Part shown: positions 53,037-61,123 of the stretch, piece after piece
Numbering within the stretch: position 1 is the first letter of the stretch
Layout: each line of letters begins with the position of its first letter
Origin: Aestuariimicrobium kwangyangense DSM 21549
Lineage (GTDB): Bacteria > Actinomycetota > Actinomycetes > Propionibacteriales > Propionibacteriaceae
Length of the DNA stretch: 64,000 nucleotides
Direction of reading: 5' to 3'
Assembly: GCF_000421525.1 (NCBI RefSeq)
Contig: NZ_ATXE01000001.1
Span: 310,001-374,000, forward strand
Program-made: the position numbers and the translations under genes
Notes under the pieces: generated by a model
Told to the model about the DNA's origin: nothing
Database searches by the model: none
What the model saw: only the letters and a program-made list of their open reading frames with translations

Positions 53037-54026
53037 TCAGTACCCCAGCAGCTTCTTGCGCTGCGGCAGCCACGCGATGGCGTCGCGCACCCCGTCGGCC
53101 TCGGTGAACTGCGGCTTCCAGTCCAGCAGTTCGGTCGCACGGTTCGAGATCGTGTAGGCGCCGGCCACGTCACCGGGACGAGCGGGGCCGAACTCCACCT
53201 TGAGGGGCTCACCGGTGCCGGCCTCGAAGGCGCGCACCAGTTCCTTGACCGTGACACCATTGCCGGTGCCGACGTTGATCACCTGGTAGTTGTCGTCCGA
53301 GGTGATGTCGTCGAGCCGTTCGACGGCGGCGACGTGGGCCTTGGCCAGGTCCCAGACGTGGATGTAGTCACGGATGCCCGAGCCGTCGCGGGTCGGCCAG
53401 TCGACCCCGGTGACGGTGAAGGTGTCGTGGTTGACCCAGGCCTCGATCATCTTGCCGAGCACGTGGCTGGGCTTCTCGATCTGCTGACCGGTGCGCAACT
53501 GCGGGTCGGTGCCGATCGGGTTGAAGTAGCGCAGGCTCAACACGTGCAGGTCACTGGCATGGGCCACGTCACGCAGGATCATCTCGACCATGAACTTCGT
53601 GGTCGCGTAGGGCGACTGCGGGTCGAGCGCCGACGACTCGGTGACCTGGAAGTTCTCGTCGGTGGCGTAGATCGAGGCCGACGAACTGAACAGGATGCGG
53701 TTGACCCCGTGGTCACGCATGGCGCTGAGCAGGTCGAGGGTCTTGCCGACGTTGTTCTCGTAGTAGGCCAACGGCTGGGCGACCGACTCCGGCACCAGAA
53801 TCTTGGCCGCGCAGTGGATGACCGCATCGATCTGCTGCTCGGTGAAGACCCGGTCGAGCAGCTCGCGGTCGGCGAAGTCACCCTGGTACAGGGTGCGGTC
53901 GAGCAGGAACTCGGGTCGTCCGGTCGAGAAGTCATCGAGCACGACCACCTGGTGGCCGGCGTCCTCGCAGGCCGAACCAACCGTTGACCCGATGTAGCCG
54001 GCACCGCCGGTGATCAAGATGCGCAT
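53037..54026 (-). CDS. galE: UDP-glucose 4-epimerase
   Basis: A 329-residue short-chain dehydrogenase/reductase that interconverts UDP-glucose and UDP-galactose for galactose use and wall-polymer precursors. NAD-binding GGAGYIGS is at 7-14; the catalytic Tyr-x3-Lys is Y140 and K144 in SPYATTK with Ser in LFSSSASIY. SLRYFNPIGTDP and DGSGIRDYIHVWDLAKAH are GalE-specific. It is complete and close to the normal 335-340 length. TAGGCT 6 nt upstream of the ATG indicates a leaderless transcript. Confidence 0.95.
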   Translation of the reverse strand: MRILITGGAGYIGSTVGSACEDAGHQVVVLDDFSTGRPEFLLDRTLYQGDFADRELLDRVFTEQQIDAVIHCAAKILVPESVAQPLAYYENNVGKTLDLLSAMRDHGVNRILFSSSASIYATDENFQVTESSALDPQSPYATTKFMVEMILRDVAHASDLHVLSLRYFNPIGTDPQLRTGQQIEKPSHVLGKMIEAWVNHDTFTVTGVDWPTRDGSGIRDYIHVWDLAKAHVAAVERLDDITSDDNYQVINVGTGNGVTVKELVRAFEAGTGEPLKVEFGPARPGDVAGAYTISNRATELLDWKPQFTEADGVRDAIAWLPQRKKLLGY

Positions 54027-54032
54027 GGGGCC

Positions 54033-54038
54033 AGCCTA
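54033..54038 (-). promoter_or_regulatory. Putative -10 box (TAGGCT) of leaderless galE
   Basis: Minus-strand TAGGCT ends 6 nt before the ATG at 54026, with no ribosome-binding site. Confidence 0.55.
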
Positions 54039-54190
54039 GTGAAACGGGCTCGCCCGGACGGCCCGAACCCCCCAGTGGGCAAGTGTTGGCAACCCATGCG
54101 GCGGCGCTCGGGCCGCTGCCTAGGGTGAGGAAATCCCCAGCTCGGGATCCCCACCCCCTCATGCAGCGCAGCGGACAGGCACCAGTTCAC

Positions 54191-55201
54191 ATGATCAAGG
54201 CAGCACTCGTCGGCGTCGGAGACGTCTCGGTCGTCCACCTCGATGCCATCGGCGCGATCGAGGACGCCGAACTGGTTGCCCTCGTCGAGACCGACCCCGA
54301 ACGCGCCGTCCAGGCCCGCGACCTCGGTGTGCCCGTGTTCGACGACCACCTCGAGATGTACCGCAGCATCCGTCCCGACGTGGTGCACGTCACCACCCCG
54401 CACCACCAGCACGCGCCGGTCGCCGTCGACCTGCTCGAGGCGGGCGCGAACGTGCTGCTCGAGAAGCCGCTGGCCAACTCCCGCTCCGCCGCCGACGCCA
54501 TCATCGCCGCCGCAGACAAGGCCACCGGCAAGCTCGGCGTCTGCTTCCAGAACCGCTACAACGCCTCGTCGGTGCAGTTGAAGAAGCTCATCGACAGCGG
54601 CGAACTCGGCGACATCAAGGGGGCCTGGGCCAACGTCGTCTGGACCCGCACCGCCGAGTACTACGCCCGTCGTCCCTGGCGGGGCAAGCTCGCCGAGGCT
54701 GGGTCGGGCGTCCTGATCAACCAGTCGATCCACACCCTCGACCTGCTGCAGTGGCTGCTCGGCGACGTCGTCTCGGTGGCCGGCGACGGCACCACCACCA
54801 AGTTCGCCGACGTGATCGAGGTGGAGGACACGGCCACCGCCTACATCCGCCACGCCGGTGGAGCGGAGTCGACCTTCTTCGCCACGCTCAACACCCCGGT
54901 GCATCGTCCGGTCGAGATCGAGATCTGGGGCTCCGATGCCCAGGCGCGCATCTCGGAGGGACTGACGGTCACCTTCTTCGACACCGGACGAACCGAGTTC
55001 ACCCCCGACCAGACCTCACCCACCGCTGGGCGCTCGTACTGGGGCTACAGCCACGAGCTGCTGATCCGCGACTTCTACTCCCAGCTCGAGACCGACGAAC
55101 CCTTCTGGATCTCGGCCAGGGAGGCCGACGCGACCATGCACATCATCGGCGAGGTGTTCCGCTCCGGCGGTCACCTCGACCACCCGCTGGTCGTCGGCTG
55201 A
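54191..55201 (+). CDS. Gfo/Idh/MocA family oxidoreductase
   Basis: A 336-residue NAD(P)-dependent dehydrogenase. The Rossmann start is IKAALVGVGDVSVVHLDAI, the Glu-Lys-Pro motif is in VLLEKPLANSR and the active-site His in NQSIHTLDLLQW. It is the first gene of a probable three-gene operon with a second Gfo/Idh enzyme and a TIM-barrel isomerase, a set typical of oxidation and isomerisation of inositols or sugars via 3-keto intermediates. A TAGGGT box at 54121-54126 could be the promoter. An ATG at 54161 is an alternative start, but the domain begins right at 54191. Confidence 0.88.
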   Translation: MIKAALVGVGDVSVVHLDAIGAIEDAELVALVETDPERAVQARDLGVPVFDDHLEMYRSIRPDVVHVTTPHHQHAPVAVDLLEAGANVLLEKPLANSRSAADAIIAAADKATGKLGVCFQNRYNASSVQLKKLIDSGELGDIKGAWANVVWTRTAEYYARRPWRGKLAEAGSGVLINQSIHTLDLLQWLLGDVVSVAGDGTTTKFADVIEVEDTATAYIRHAGGAESTFFATLNTPVHRPVEIEIWGSDAQARISEGLTVTFFDTGRTEFTPDQTSPTAGRSYWGYSHELLIRDFYSQLETDEPFWISAREADATMHIIGEVFRSGGHLDHPLVVG

Positions 55202-55312
55202 CCCTCGTCCAGCCTGACCATCACCTGCACTGCCCATCACAAGCACTGCCCCGCTCGCCTTCTGAACAGCTTTGGGGGTCCGCGCCTGCCGGCCCTCCAC
55301 GAAAGGACAACC

Positions 55313-56497
55313 ATGACCGACAACTCCACCGAAACCCGCCAGGTGCGCCTGGGCATCATCGGCCTGGGTGCCGAGGGTGGCATGTACACCCGTCTGCTCG
55401 AGGAGGGGAAGATCGAGCGGATGGTGCTCGGCGCCATCTGCGACATCGACGAGTCGAAGCGGGCCCGGGCCGAGGAGCTGGGCGTGCCCTTCCACACCAG
55501 CTTCGAGGAGCTGATCAACTCCGGTGAGGTCGACGCCGTCGTCACCACCGTGCCGCACTACCTGCACCCCGAGATGGGCATCAAGGCCCTCGACGCCGGT
55601 CTGCACGCGCTGCTCGAGAAGCCCGTCGGGGTCTACACCAAGCAGGCCCGTGAGGTGATCGACCACGCTGCCACCAAGCCAGACCAGGTTTTCGGGGTGT
55701 TCTTCAACCAGCGCACCAACCCCCTCTACAAGGACCTGAAGGCGCTGCTCGACTCCGGCGAGCTCGGCGCGCTGCGCCACACCAGCTGGATCATCACCAC
55801 CTGGTGGCGTCCCCAGGGTTACTACGACCAGTCCGCCTGGCGCGCCACCTGGGGTGGCGAGGGCGGCGGTGTGCTCGTCAACCAGGCGCCCCACCAGCTC
55901 GACCTGTGGCAGTGGCTGTGCGGTGTGCCCAAGAGCGTCTTCGCCAAGTGCGCGTTCGGGTACAAGCGCGACATCGCCGTCGAGGACGAGGTCAACGCCC
56001 TCGTCGACTTCGGGGGCGGGGCGACCGGGCACTTCATGACCGCCACCCACGACATCGCCGGCACCGACCGCCTCGAGATCCTCTGTGACAAGGGCAAGAT
56101 CGTGGTCGACAACTCCCGCACCGTGACCATCACCCGGCTCACCGAGCCGGAGCAGGAACTCAGCAAGTCGATGTCTATGGAGGACGTCTCGAAGCTCTTC
56201 CGCGGGCAGCTGGACAGCTCGAAGTGGCTGTCGACCGAGACCAAGGACTACTCCTCGGTGTGGGGCCAGCAGCACGCCACGGTGCTGCAGAACTTCACCG
56301 ACGCGGTGCTCGACGGTGCCGAGCTGGTCGCCCCGGGTGCCGACGGCATCCATGGCGTCCGGCTGGCCAATGCCATCCATCTGTCCAGCTGGCAGGGTCG
56401 CGAGGTCTCGATCGAGAACTTCGACGAGTCGGCCTACTTGGACGAGCTGAACCAGCGCATCGTGGCCGAGGGCGGCGACTGGCCGACCCGCTCCTGA
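55313..56497 (+). CDS. Gfo/Idh/MocA family oxidoreductase
   Basis: A 394-residue dehydrogenase with VRLGIIGLGAEGGMYTRLL at the Rossmann start, ALLEKPVGVYTKQ as the Glu-Lys-Pro motif, and NQAPHQLDLWQWLCG with the catalytic His. The C-terminal domain has IAGTDRLEILCDKGKI. It is larger than its upstream neighbour and only distantly related to it, so the two probably act on different intermediates. A clear AAAGGA ribosome-binding site precedes the ATG. The next gene begins 46 bp downstream, supporting an operon. Confidence 0.9.
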   Translation: MTDNSTETRQVRLGIIGLGAEGGMYTRLLEEGKIERMVLGAICDIDESKRARAEELGVPFHTSFEELINSGEVDAVVTTVPHYLHPEMGIKALDAGLHALLEKPVGVYTKQAREVIDHAATKPDQVFGVFFNQRTNPLYKDLKALLDSGELGALRHTSWIITTWWRPQGYYDQSAWRATWGGEGGGVLVNQAPHQLDLWQWLCGVPKSVFAKCAFGYKRDIAVEDEVNALVDFGGGATGHFMTATHDIAGTDRLEILCDKGKIVVDNSRTVTITRLTEPEQELSKSMSMEDVSKLFRGQLDSSKWLSTETKDYSSVWGQQHATVLQNFTDAVLDGAELVAPGADGIHGVRLANAIHLSSWQGREVSIENFDESAYLDELNQRIVAEGGDWPTRS

Positions 56498-56543
56498 GCG
56501 CGCGCACCCACCCGAATCCCGCACGACAACGAAAGGAACGCGC

Positions 56544-57398
56544 ATGGCAATCATCGGCGTACAGATGATGATGGTGAAGGAGCAGGTCGCCGAACAGGGC
56601 ATGTTCGAGGTGCTCACTCGCATCAAGGACCTGGGCTACGAGGCCGTCGAGGTCTCCCAGATCCCGATGGACGAGAAGAACACCGCCGACCTCGAGCGTG
56701 GGGTCAAGGAACTGGGACTGCTGGTGGGTGCCCTCTCGGTGGCCCTGAAGGGCGGGCCCACCGCCACCGGTGACAATCTCGAGGACCACTACGACAAGAT
56801 CGTGGACGACTGCCACCGCCTGGGTGCCACCCACGTGCGCATCGGCATGATGCCGTTCACGGCGATGGCCTCGAAGCAGGCCTGCGAGGACTGGGCGGCC
56901 GAGTGTGAGCTCGCGGCCCAGCGGCTCAAGGCCGACGGTGTGCAGCTGTGCTACCACAACCACCACGTCGACCTCGCGAAGTTCGACGGCGAGACGCTGT
57001 TCGACATCGTCCGTCGGGTGGCCCCCACGCTGCACTTCGAGGTCGACCTGCACTGGGTGCAGCGCGGTGGCATGAACCCGGTCGACATGCTCGAGCGGTA
57101 CACCGGCGTGTGCGACCTGATCCACCTCAAGGACTACCGGGTGCGCACCCTGCCGCCGGAGTCGCTCGAGCTGCTGGCCGATCCGGAGCGTCGCGGCGAG
57201 TTCTTCAACATCTTCCGCAACGACGTCGTGCAGTTCGCCGAGGTCGGTCAGGGGACGATGAACTGGCCCGCCATCATCCCGGCCGCGGAGAAGTCGGGTG
57301 CCGCCTACTTCTTCGTGGAGCAGGACGACACCTACGGTCGCGATCCCTTCGACTGCCTCAAGGACTCCAAGGAGTACCTGGCCGGCATCGGGTACTGA
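56544..57398 (+). CDS. Sugar phosphate isomerase/epimerase-like TIM-barrel protein
   Basis: A 284-residue xylose-isomerase-like barrel. Likely metal ligands are His in LCYHNHHVD, Glu/Asp in FEVDLHWVQRGG, His in LIHLKDYR and Glu in FFVEQDDTYGRDP. IolE/IolI, hydroxypyruvate isomerase and 3-keto-glycoside hydrolases share this fold; together with two Gfo/Idh enzymes, cyclitol or 3-keto-sugar breakdown is the best guess. An AAAGGA ribosome-binding site supports the ATG. The gene ends next to a GC-rich hairpin. Confidence 0.85.
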   Translation: MAIIGVQMMMVKEQVAEQGMFEVLTRIKDLGYEAVEVSQIPMDEKNTADLERGVKELGLLVGALSVALKGGPTATGDNLEDHYDKIVDDCHRLGATHVRIGMMPFTAMASKQACEDWAAECELAAQRLKADGVQLCYHNHHVDLAKFDGETLFDIVRRVAPTLHFEVDLHWVQRGGMNPVDMLERYTGVCDLIHLKDYRVRTLPPESLELLADPERRGEFFNIFRNDVVQFAEVGQGTMNWPAIIPAAEKSGAAYFFVEQDDTYGRDPFDCLKDSKEYLAGIGY

Positions 57399-57400
57399 CG

Positions 57401-57427
57401 GACGGGCGGGCGGGCCGTCCGTCCGTC
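57401..57427. terminator. GC-rich hairpin between convergent genes
   Basis: GACGGGCGGGCGG pairs with CCGTCCGTCCGTC over 13 positions with two G-U wobbles; the innermost pairs would open to form a loop. It starts right after the TIM-barrel stop and lies between convergent genes. Confidence 0.5.
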
Positions 57428-57480
57428 CGCCCTGAGGGTTTGCTGCTTCGTGGGGACGAGGCCTGCTCGGCTCCCGAGCC

Positions 57481-58095
57481 CTACTGGGCGACCACCAGAG
57501 CCGTCAGCACGGTGTGGATCACGTCGACCAGACCCTCGAGGTCGGGCTCCCGTCCCTCGCTGAGCTGGTCGAGCAGGTACTTGTTCGAGGCGCCCTCGAG
57601 CACCTGCATCGCCGTCGCACCGTCGAGTGACAGGCGCAGGTTGTGGCCAGCCAGTGCCGACGAGATCATGTCGGCCTTGGCCTGTTGGCTCGCCACCCTG
57701 GCGCGGGTGAAGGCCTCACGGATGCTGGGCTCCCTCACGGCGTGGGTCTGCAGTTCGCTCATCAGCACCACCACCCACGGCGCGATCACTCCCGAGTCCA
57801 CGAACTCGTGGATGGCCCGCGAGATGACGGCGTTCAGGTCACAGTCCTCGTTGATCTGCGAACGCTCGATGACCTGGCGGGCCATGTCGTTGATGCGGCT
57901 GCCGTGGTGGTCGAGCAGGGCGACCAGCAGGTCGTCCTTCGACTCGAAGTTGGAGTAGAAGGCGCCGCGGGTGAACCCGGCCTCCTCGCAGATGTCCTCG
58001 ACCGTGGCGGCCCCGACCCCCTTGCGGACGACGACCCGCGAGGCCCCGTCGAGCAACTTGCTCCGGGTGGCGGCGCGGCGGGCGGTCACGGTCAT
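57481..58095 (-). CDS. TetR family transcriptional regulator
   Basis: A 204-residue repressor. The helix-turn-helix is KLLDGASRVVVRKGVGAATVEDICEEAGFTRGAFYSNFESKDDLL (residues 13-57), followed by an all-helical ligand-binding domain. It is divergent from the MMPL export gene, with three overlapping ATACAC/GTGTAT half-sites between them, so it most likely represses that gene and possibly itself. Its ligand may be a lipid or drug exported by MMPL. The ATG at 58095 lies 8 nt after TAGGAT on the minus strand. Confidence 0.93.
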   Translation of the reverse strand: MTVTARRAATRSKLLDGASRVVVRKGVGAATVEDICEEAGFTRGAFYSNFESKDDLLVALLDHHGSRINDMARQVIERSQINEDCDLNAVISRAIHEFVDSGVIAPWVVVLMSELQTHAVREPSIREAFTRARVASQQAKADMISSALAGHNLRLSLDGATAMQVLEGASNKYLLDQLSEGREPDLEGLVDVIHTVLTALVVAQ

Positions 58096-58130
58096 GGCTC
58101 GGAATCCTAACCCAGCGACTCGCGCTTTGG

Positions 58131-58153
58131 ATACACGGGTGTATTGAATACAC
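58131..58153. promoter_or_regulatory. Overlapping TetR operators (ATACAC/GTGTAT)
   Basis: ATACAC-2-GTGTAT-3-ATACAC forms two perfect palindromes that share the middle half-site. They overlap a candidate MMPL promoter, TTGGAT (58127-58132), 16 nt, TACACT (58149-58154). This is the expected layout for a TetR-repressed exporter. Confidence 0.7.
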
Positions 58154-58204
58154 TTCTGCATCGGGTGCGTTGGGCGCCCATTCCTCCGGCCAAGGAGTGC
58201 TCGC

Positions 58205-61123
58205 GTGTCGACCATGCTCTATGACCTGGGTCGCTGGTGCTTCCGGCACCGCCGCCGCGTGCTCCTGCTCTGGCTCGCTGCCCTGATCGTGGTCGGTGGG
58301 GTGGCCGCGCTGGTCGCCAAGCCCTACAACGACGACTTCAACATTCCCGGCGCCGCCTCGCAGGATGCGCTGGTGCAACTGAAGGCCACCTTCCCCCAGG
58401 CCGCCTCTCTGACGGCCACCGCCATCGTCGTGGTGCCGCAGGGCTCGTCCGTCAATGATCCCGCCGTGAAGGCCGCCGTCGAGAAGATCGCCAAGGGCTA
58501 CGAGGCCAACCCGAAGGTCGAGTCGGTCACCACCCCCTACGGCAGCATCGTCACCGGTCTGGTCAGCAAGGACGGGCGGGCCGGGCTGCTGCAACTCAAC
58601 CTCAAGGGCACCACCGCCGACATCACCGACGCCCAGCGCACCAGCCTGCAGGACCTCACCCACCGACTGCAGGCCGAGTTGCCGCAGGGCTCGACCCTCA
58701 ACCTCGGCGGTGAGGCCTTCTCGATCGAGGTGCCCGCCTTGAGCGTGGTCGAGGGCCTCGGCGTCGTGATCGCCCTGGTCGTGCTGCTGATCACCCTCGG
58801 CTCCCTGGTGGCGGCGGGACTGCCCCTGGCCACGGCCCTGCTCGGGGTCGGCTTCGGCATGCTGGCCATCACCCTCGCGACCGCGCTCGGCTCGATCAAC
58901 TCCACCACCCCGATGCTCGCGGTGATGCTCGGGTTGGCCGTCGGCATCGACTATGCGCTGTTCGTGGTGAGCCGGCACCGTGACCAACTGGCGGCGGGCA
59001 TGGCCGTCGAGGAGTCGGCCTCCCGCTCGATCGCCACCGCCGGCTCGGCCGTCGTCTTCGCTGGCCTGACCGTGGTGATCGCACTGGTCGGACTCGCGAT
59101 CGCCAACATCCCCTTCCTGACGGTGATGGGCGCGTTCGCCGCCGTCACGGTCGCGTTCGCCGTGCTGATCGCGCTCACCTTGCTGCCCGCCCTTCTCGGC
59201 TTCGCCGGCGAGCGGCTTCGTCCCCGGGTTCGCCCCCCCAAGATCGGACGAACCCGTGCCCAGGCCCCGAACCGGGGCGGAATCTTCGGCTGGTGGGTGC
59301 GGGTGGCCACCAAGGTCCCGCTGCTGACCGTGATCCTGGTGGTGGTCGGCCTGGGAGCGTTGAGCTTCCCGGCCAAGGACCTCTGGTACGCCCTGCCCAA
59401 CCCGGGCCAGCACGCAGCCGGCCAACCCGACCGGGTGACCTATGACCTGGTCAGTGACCACTTCGGGCCCGGCTTCAACGGTCCCCTCATCATCACGGTC
59501 GACCTGCTGCCGACCACCGACCCGCTGAAGGTGATGGCCGACCTCAAGGCCGACGTCGAGGCGCTGCCGGGGGTGGCGTCGGTGCCGATCTCGACCCCGA
59601 ACCAGAACGCCGACACCGGTTTCGTCCAAGTGGTGCCGACCACTGCTCCCGACGACCCCAGCACCGCAGACCTGGTGCGAAGCATCCGGGCCCACCACGA
59701 CCAGTGGCTGGCGCAGGAGGGGGTGGAGACCAATGTCACCGGGTCCACCGCGATCCAGCTCGACATCTCCCAGCGTCTGGGACGAGCGCTGCTGCCGTTC
59801 GGCATCTTCGTCGTCGGCCTCTCGCTGGTGCTGCTGACGATGGTGTTCCGGTCGATCGCGGTGCCGTTGAAGGCCACCATCGGTTACGCGCTCTCGGTGG
59901 GTGCGGCGTTCGGCGCCACCACCCTCGTCTTCAACGAAGGCATCGGCCGACAGATCATCAACCTCGACAAGCCCGGACCCGTGATCAGCTTCCTGCCCAT
60001 CATCGTGATGGGCATCCTGTTCGGGTTGGCCATGGACTACGAGGTCTTCCTGGTCAGCCGCATGCGCGAGGACCACGTGCACGGCACCCCGGCCAGGAGG
60101 GCGGTGCACACCGGCTTCATCGCCTCAGGCAAGGTGGTCTCGGCCGCCGCCGTGATCATGTTCTCGGTGTTCGCCTTCTTCGTGCCCGAGGGCATGGGAC
60201 CCATCAAGCAGATCGGCTTCGCCCTGGCCGTCGGTGTCGCCGTCGACGCCTTCCTGATCCGCATGACCCTGGTTCCGGCGGTGCTGGCGCTGCTCGGTGA
60301 GAAGGCATGGTGGCTGCCCGGCTGGCTCGACCGCCTGCTGCCCAGCTTCGACGTCGAGGGTGAGTCGCTCACCCGTCAGTTGGCGTTGACCGACTGGCCC
60401 AGCACCCCCGACGCATCCGGCCGCCGTCCCGAGGTCGCGCACCTCGAGGGCTTCGCGGTCGACCACCTCTTCGAACCGGTCGACCTCACCCTGCTGCCCG
60501 CCGAGGTGGCCCTCGTCGTCGGCCCGCCGCGCTCCCGGTCGGCCCTGCTCCTCGCCCTCTCCGGGCGACTGCCCGCCGACTCCGGCCGGGCCAGGGTCGT
60601 CGACGAGCTGCTGCCCGACCAGCCCGCCAAGGTGCGCCGCCGGGTGCGCTGGATCGACGCAGTCAATGCCGAGGTCAGGCCGGCGCTGGCCGCGCTCGAC
60701 CGGCCCACGGGCAAGCCCGGTCGACCCACGGAGCGGCTGGTTGTGGTCGACGGTGTCGACTCACTCACCAAGGACGAGGACGTCGCCGCCGTCGCCGCAC
60801 TCGTCGACCGTGCCCGCACCACCGATGGGTTCGCCGTGGTGCTGGGGGTCTCGGACGCGGAGCAGGCCCGCCACTGGCCGGCCGACCGGCTCGTCGAGGT
60901 ACGGGTCCCTCGTCCGTCACCCTCGGCGGTCGACCCTGCTGACGACGAAGGCCCTGACGACGAAGGCCTTGACGACGAAGGCCTTGACGACGAAGGCCCT
61001 GACAACGAAGGCCCTGGCAACGACACCAACGGCGACACCGACGGCGAGATCTGGGAACCCATGATCGACCCGGACGACTCCACCCTGATCCGCGATCGCG
61101 TGAGCGAAGGAGAACTGCGATGA
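58205..61123 (+). CDS. MMPL family transporter with C-terminal degenerate ABC-ATPase-like domain
   Basis: A 972-residue exporter. The first 700 residues are a complete MMPL/RND protein with two blocks of helices (VLGLAVGIDYALFVVSRHRDQL and MGILFGLAMDYEVFLVSRMRED are the conserved MMPL motifs). Residues about 740-905 then resemble an ABC ATPase: ALVVGPPRSRSALLLALSGR sits where Walker A should be but lacks the GK[ST], and LVVVDGVDSLTKDE resembles Walker B. The tail holds five 15-bp repeats encoding DDEGP/L. AAGGAG upstream supports the GTG. The YhgE/Pip gene overlaps by ATGA, so both likely form one export system. Confidence 0.88.
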   Translation: MSTMLYDLGRWCFRHRRRVLLLWLAALIVVGGVAALVAKPYNDDFNIPGAASQDALVQLKATFPQAASLTATAIVVVPQGSSVNDPAVKAAVEKIAKGYEANPKVESVTTPYGSIVTGLVSKDGRAGLLQLNLKGTTADITDAQRTSLQDLTHRLQAELPQGSTLNLGGEAFSIEVPALSVVEGLGVVIALVVLLITLGSLVAAGLPLATALLGVGFGMLAITLATALGSINSTTPMLAVMLGLAVGIDYALFVVSRHRDQLAAGMAVEESASRSIATAGSAVVFAGLTVVIALVGLAIANIPFLTVMGAFAAVTVAFAVLIALTLLPALLGFAGERLRPRVRPPKIGRTRAQAPNRGGIFGWWVRVATKVPLLTVILVVVGLGALSFPAKDLWYALPNPGQHAAGQPDRVTYDLVSDHFGPGFNGPLIITVDLLPTTDPLKVMADLKADVEALPGVASVPISTPNQNADTGFVQVVPTTAPDDPSTADLVRSIRAHHDQWLAQEGVETNVTGSTAIQLDISQRLGRALLPFGIFVVGLSLVLLTMVFRSIAVPLKATIGYALSVGAAFGATTLVFNEGIGRQIINLDKPGPVISFLPIIVMGILFGLAMDYEVFLVSRMREDHVHGTPARRAVHTGFIASGKVVSAAAVIMFSVFAFFVPEGMGPIKQIGFALAVGVAVDAFLIRMTLVPAVLALLGEKAWWLPGWLDRLLPSFDVEGESLTRQLALTDWPSTPDASGRRPEVAHLEGFAVDHLFEPVDLTLLPAEVALVVGPPRSRSALLLALSGRLPADSGRARVVDELLPDQPAKVRRRVRWIDAVNAEVRPALAALDRPTGKPGRPTERLVVVDGVDSLTKDEDVAAVAALVDRARTTDGFAVVLGVSDAEQARHWPADRLVEVRVPRPSPSAVDPADDEGPDDEGLDDEGLDDEGPDNEGPGNDTNGDTDGEIWEPMIDPDDSTLIRDRVSEGELR
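60941..61015 (+). repeat. 15-bp tandem repeat encoding DDEG(P/L)
   Basis: Five units of GACGACGAAGGCC(C/T)T run in frame at the 3' end of the MMPL gene; the last has Asn for Asp. They encode an acidic flexible tail. GAA (Glu) is used in every unit although GAG dominates elsewhere, a sign of recent expansion. Confidence 0.9.

Noticed and set aside
60941-61015. CRISPR-like short repeats
   Set aside because: Units are contiguous without spacers and in frame with the MMPL gene, so they are a coding tandem repeat.
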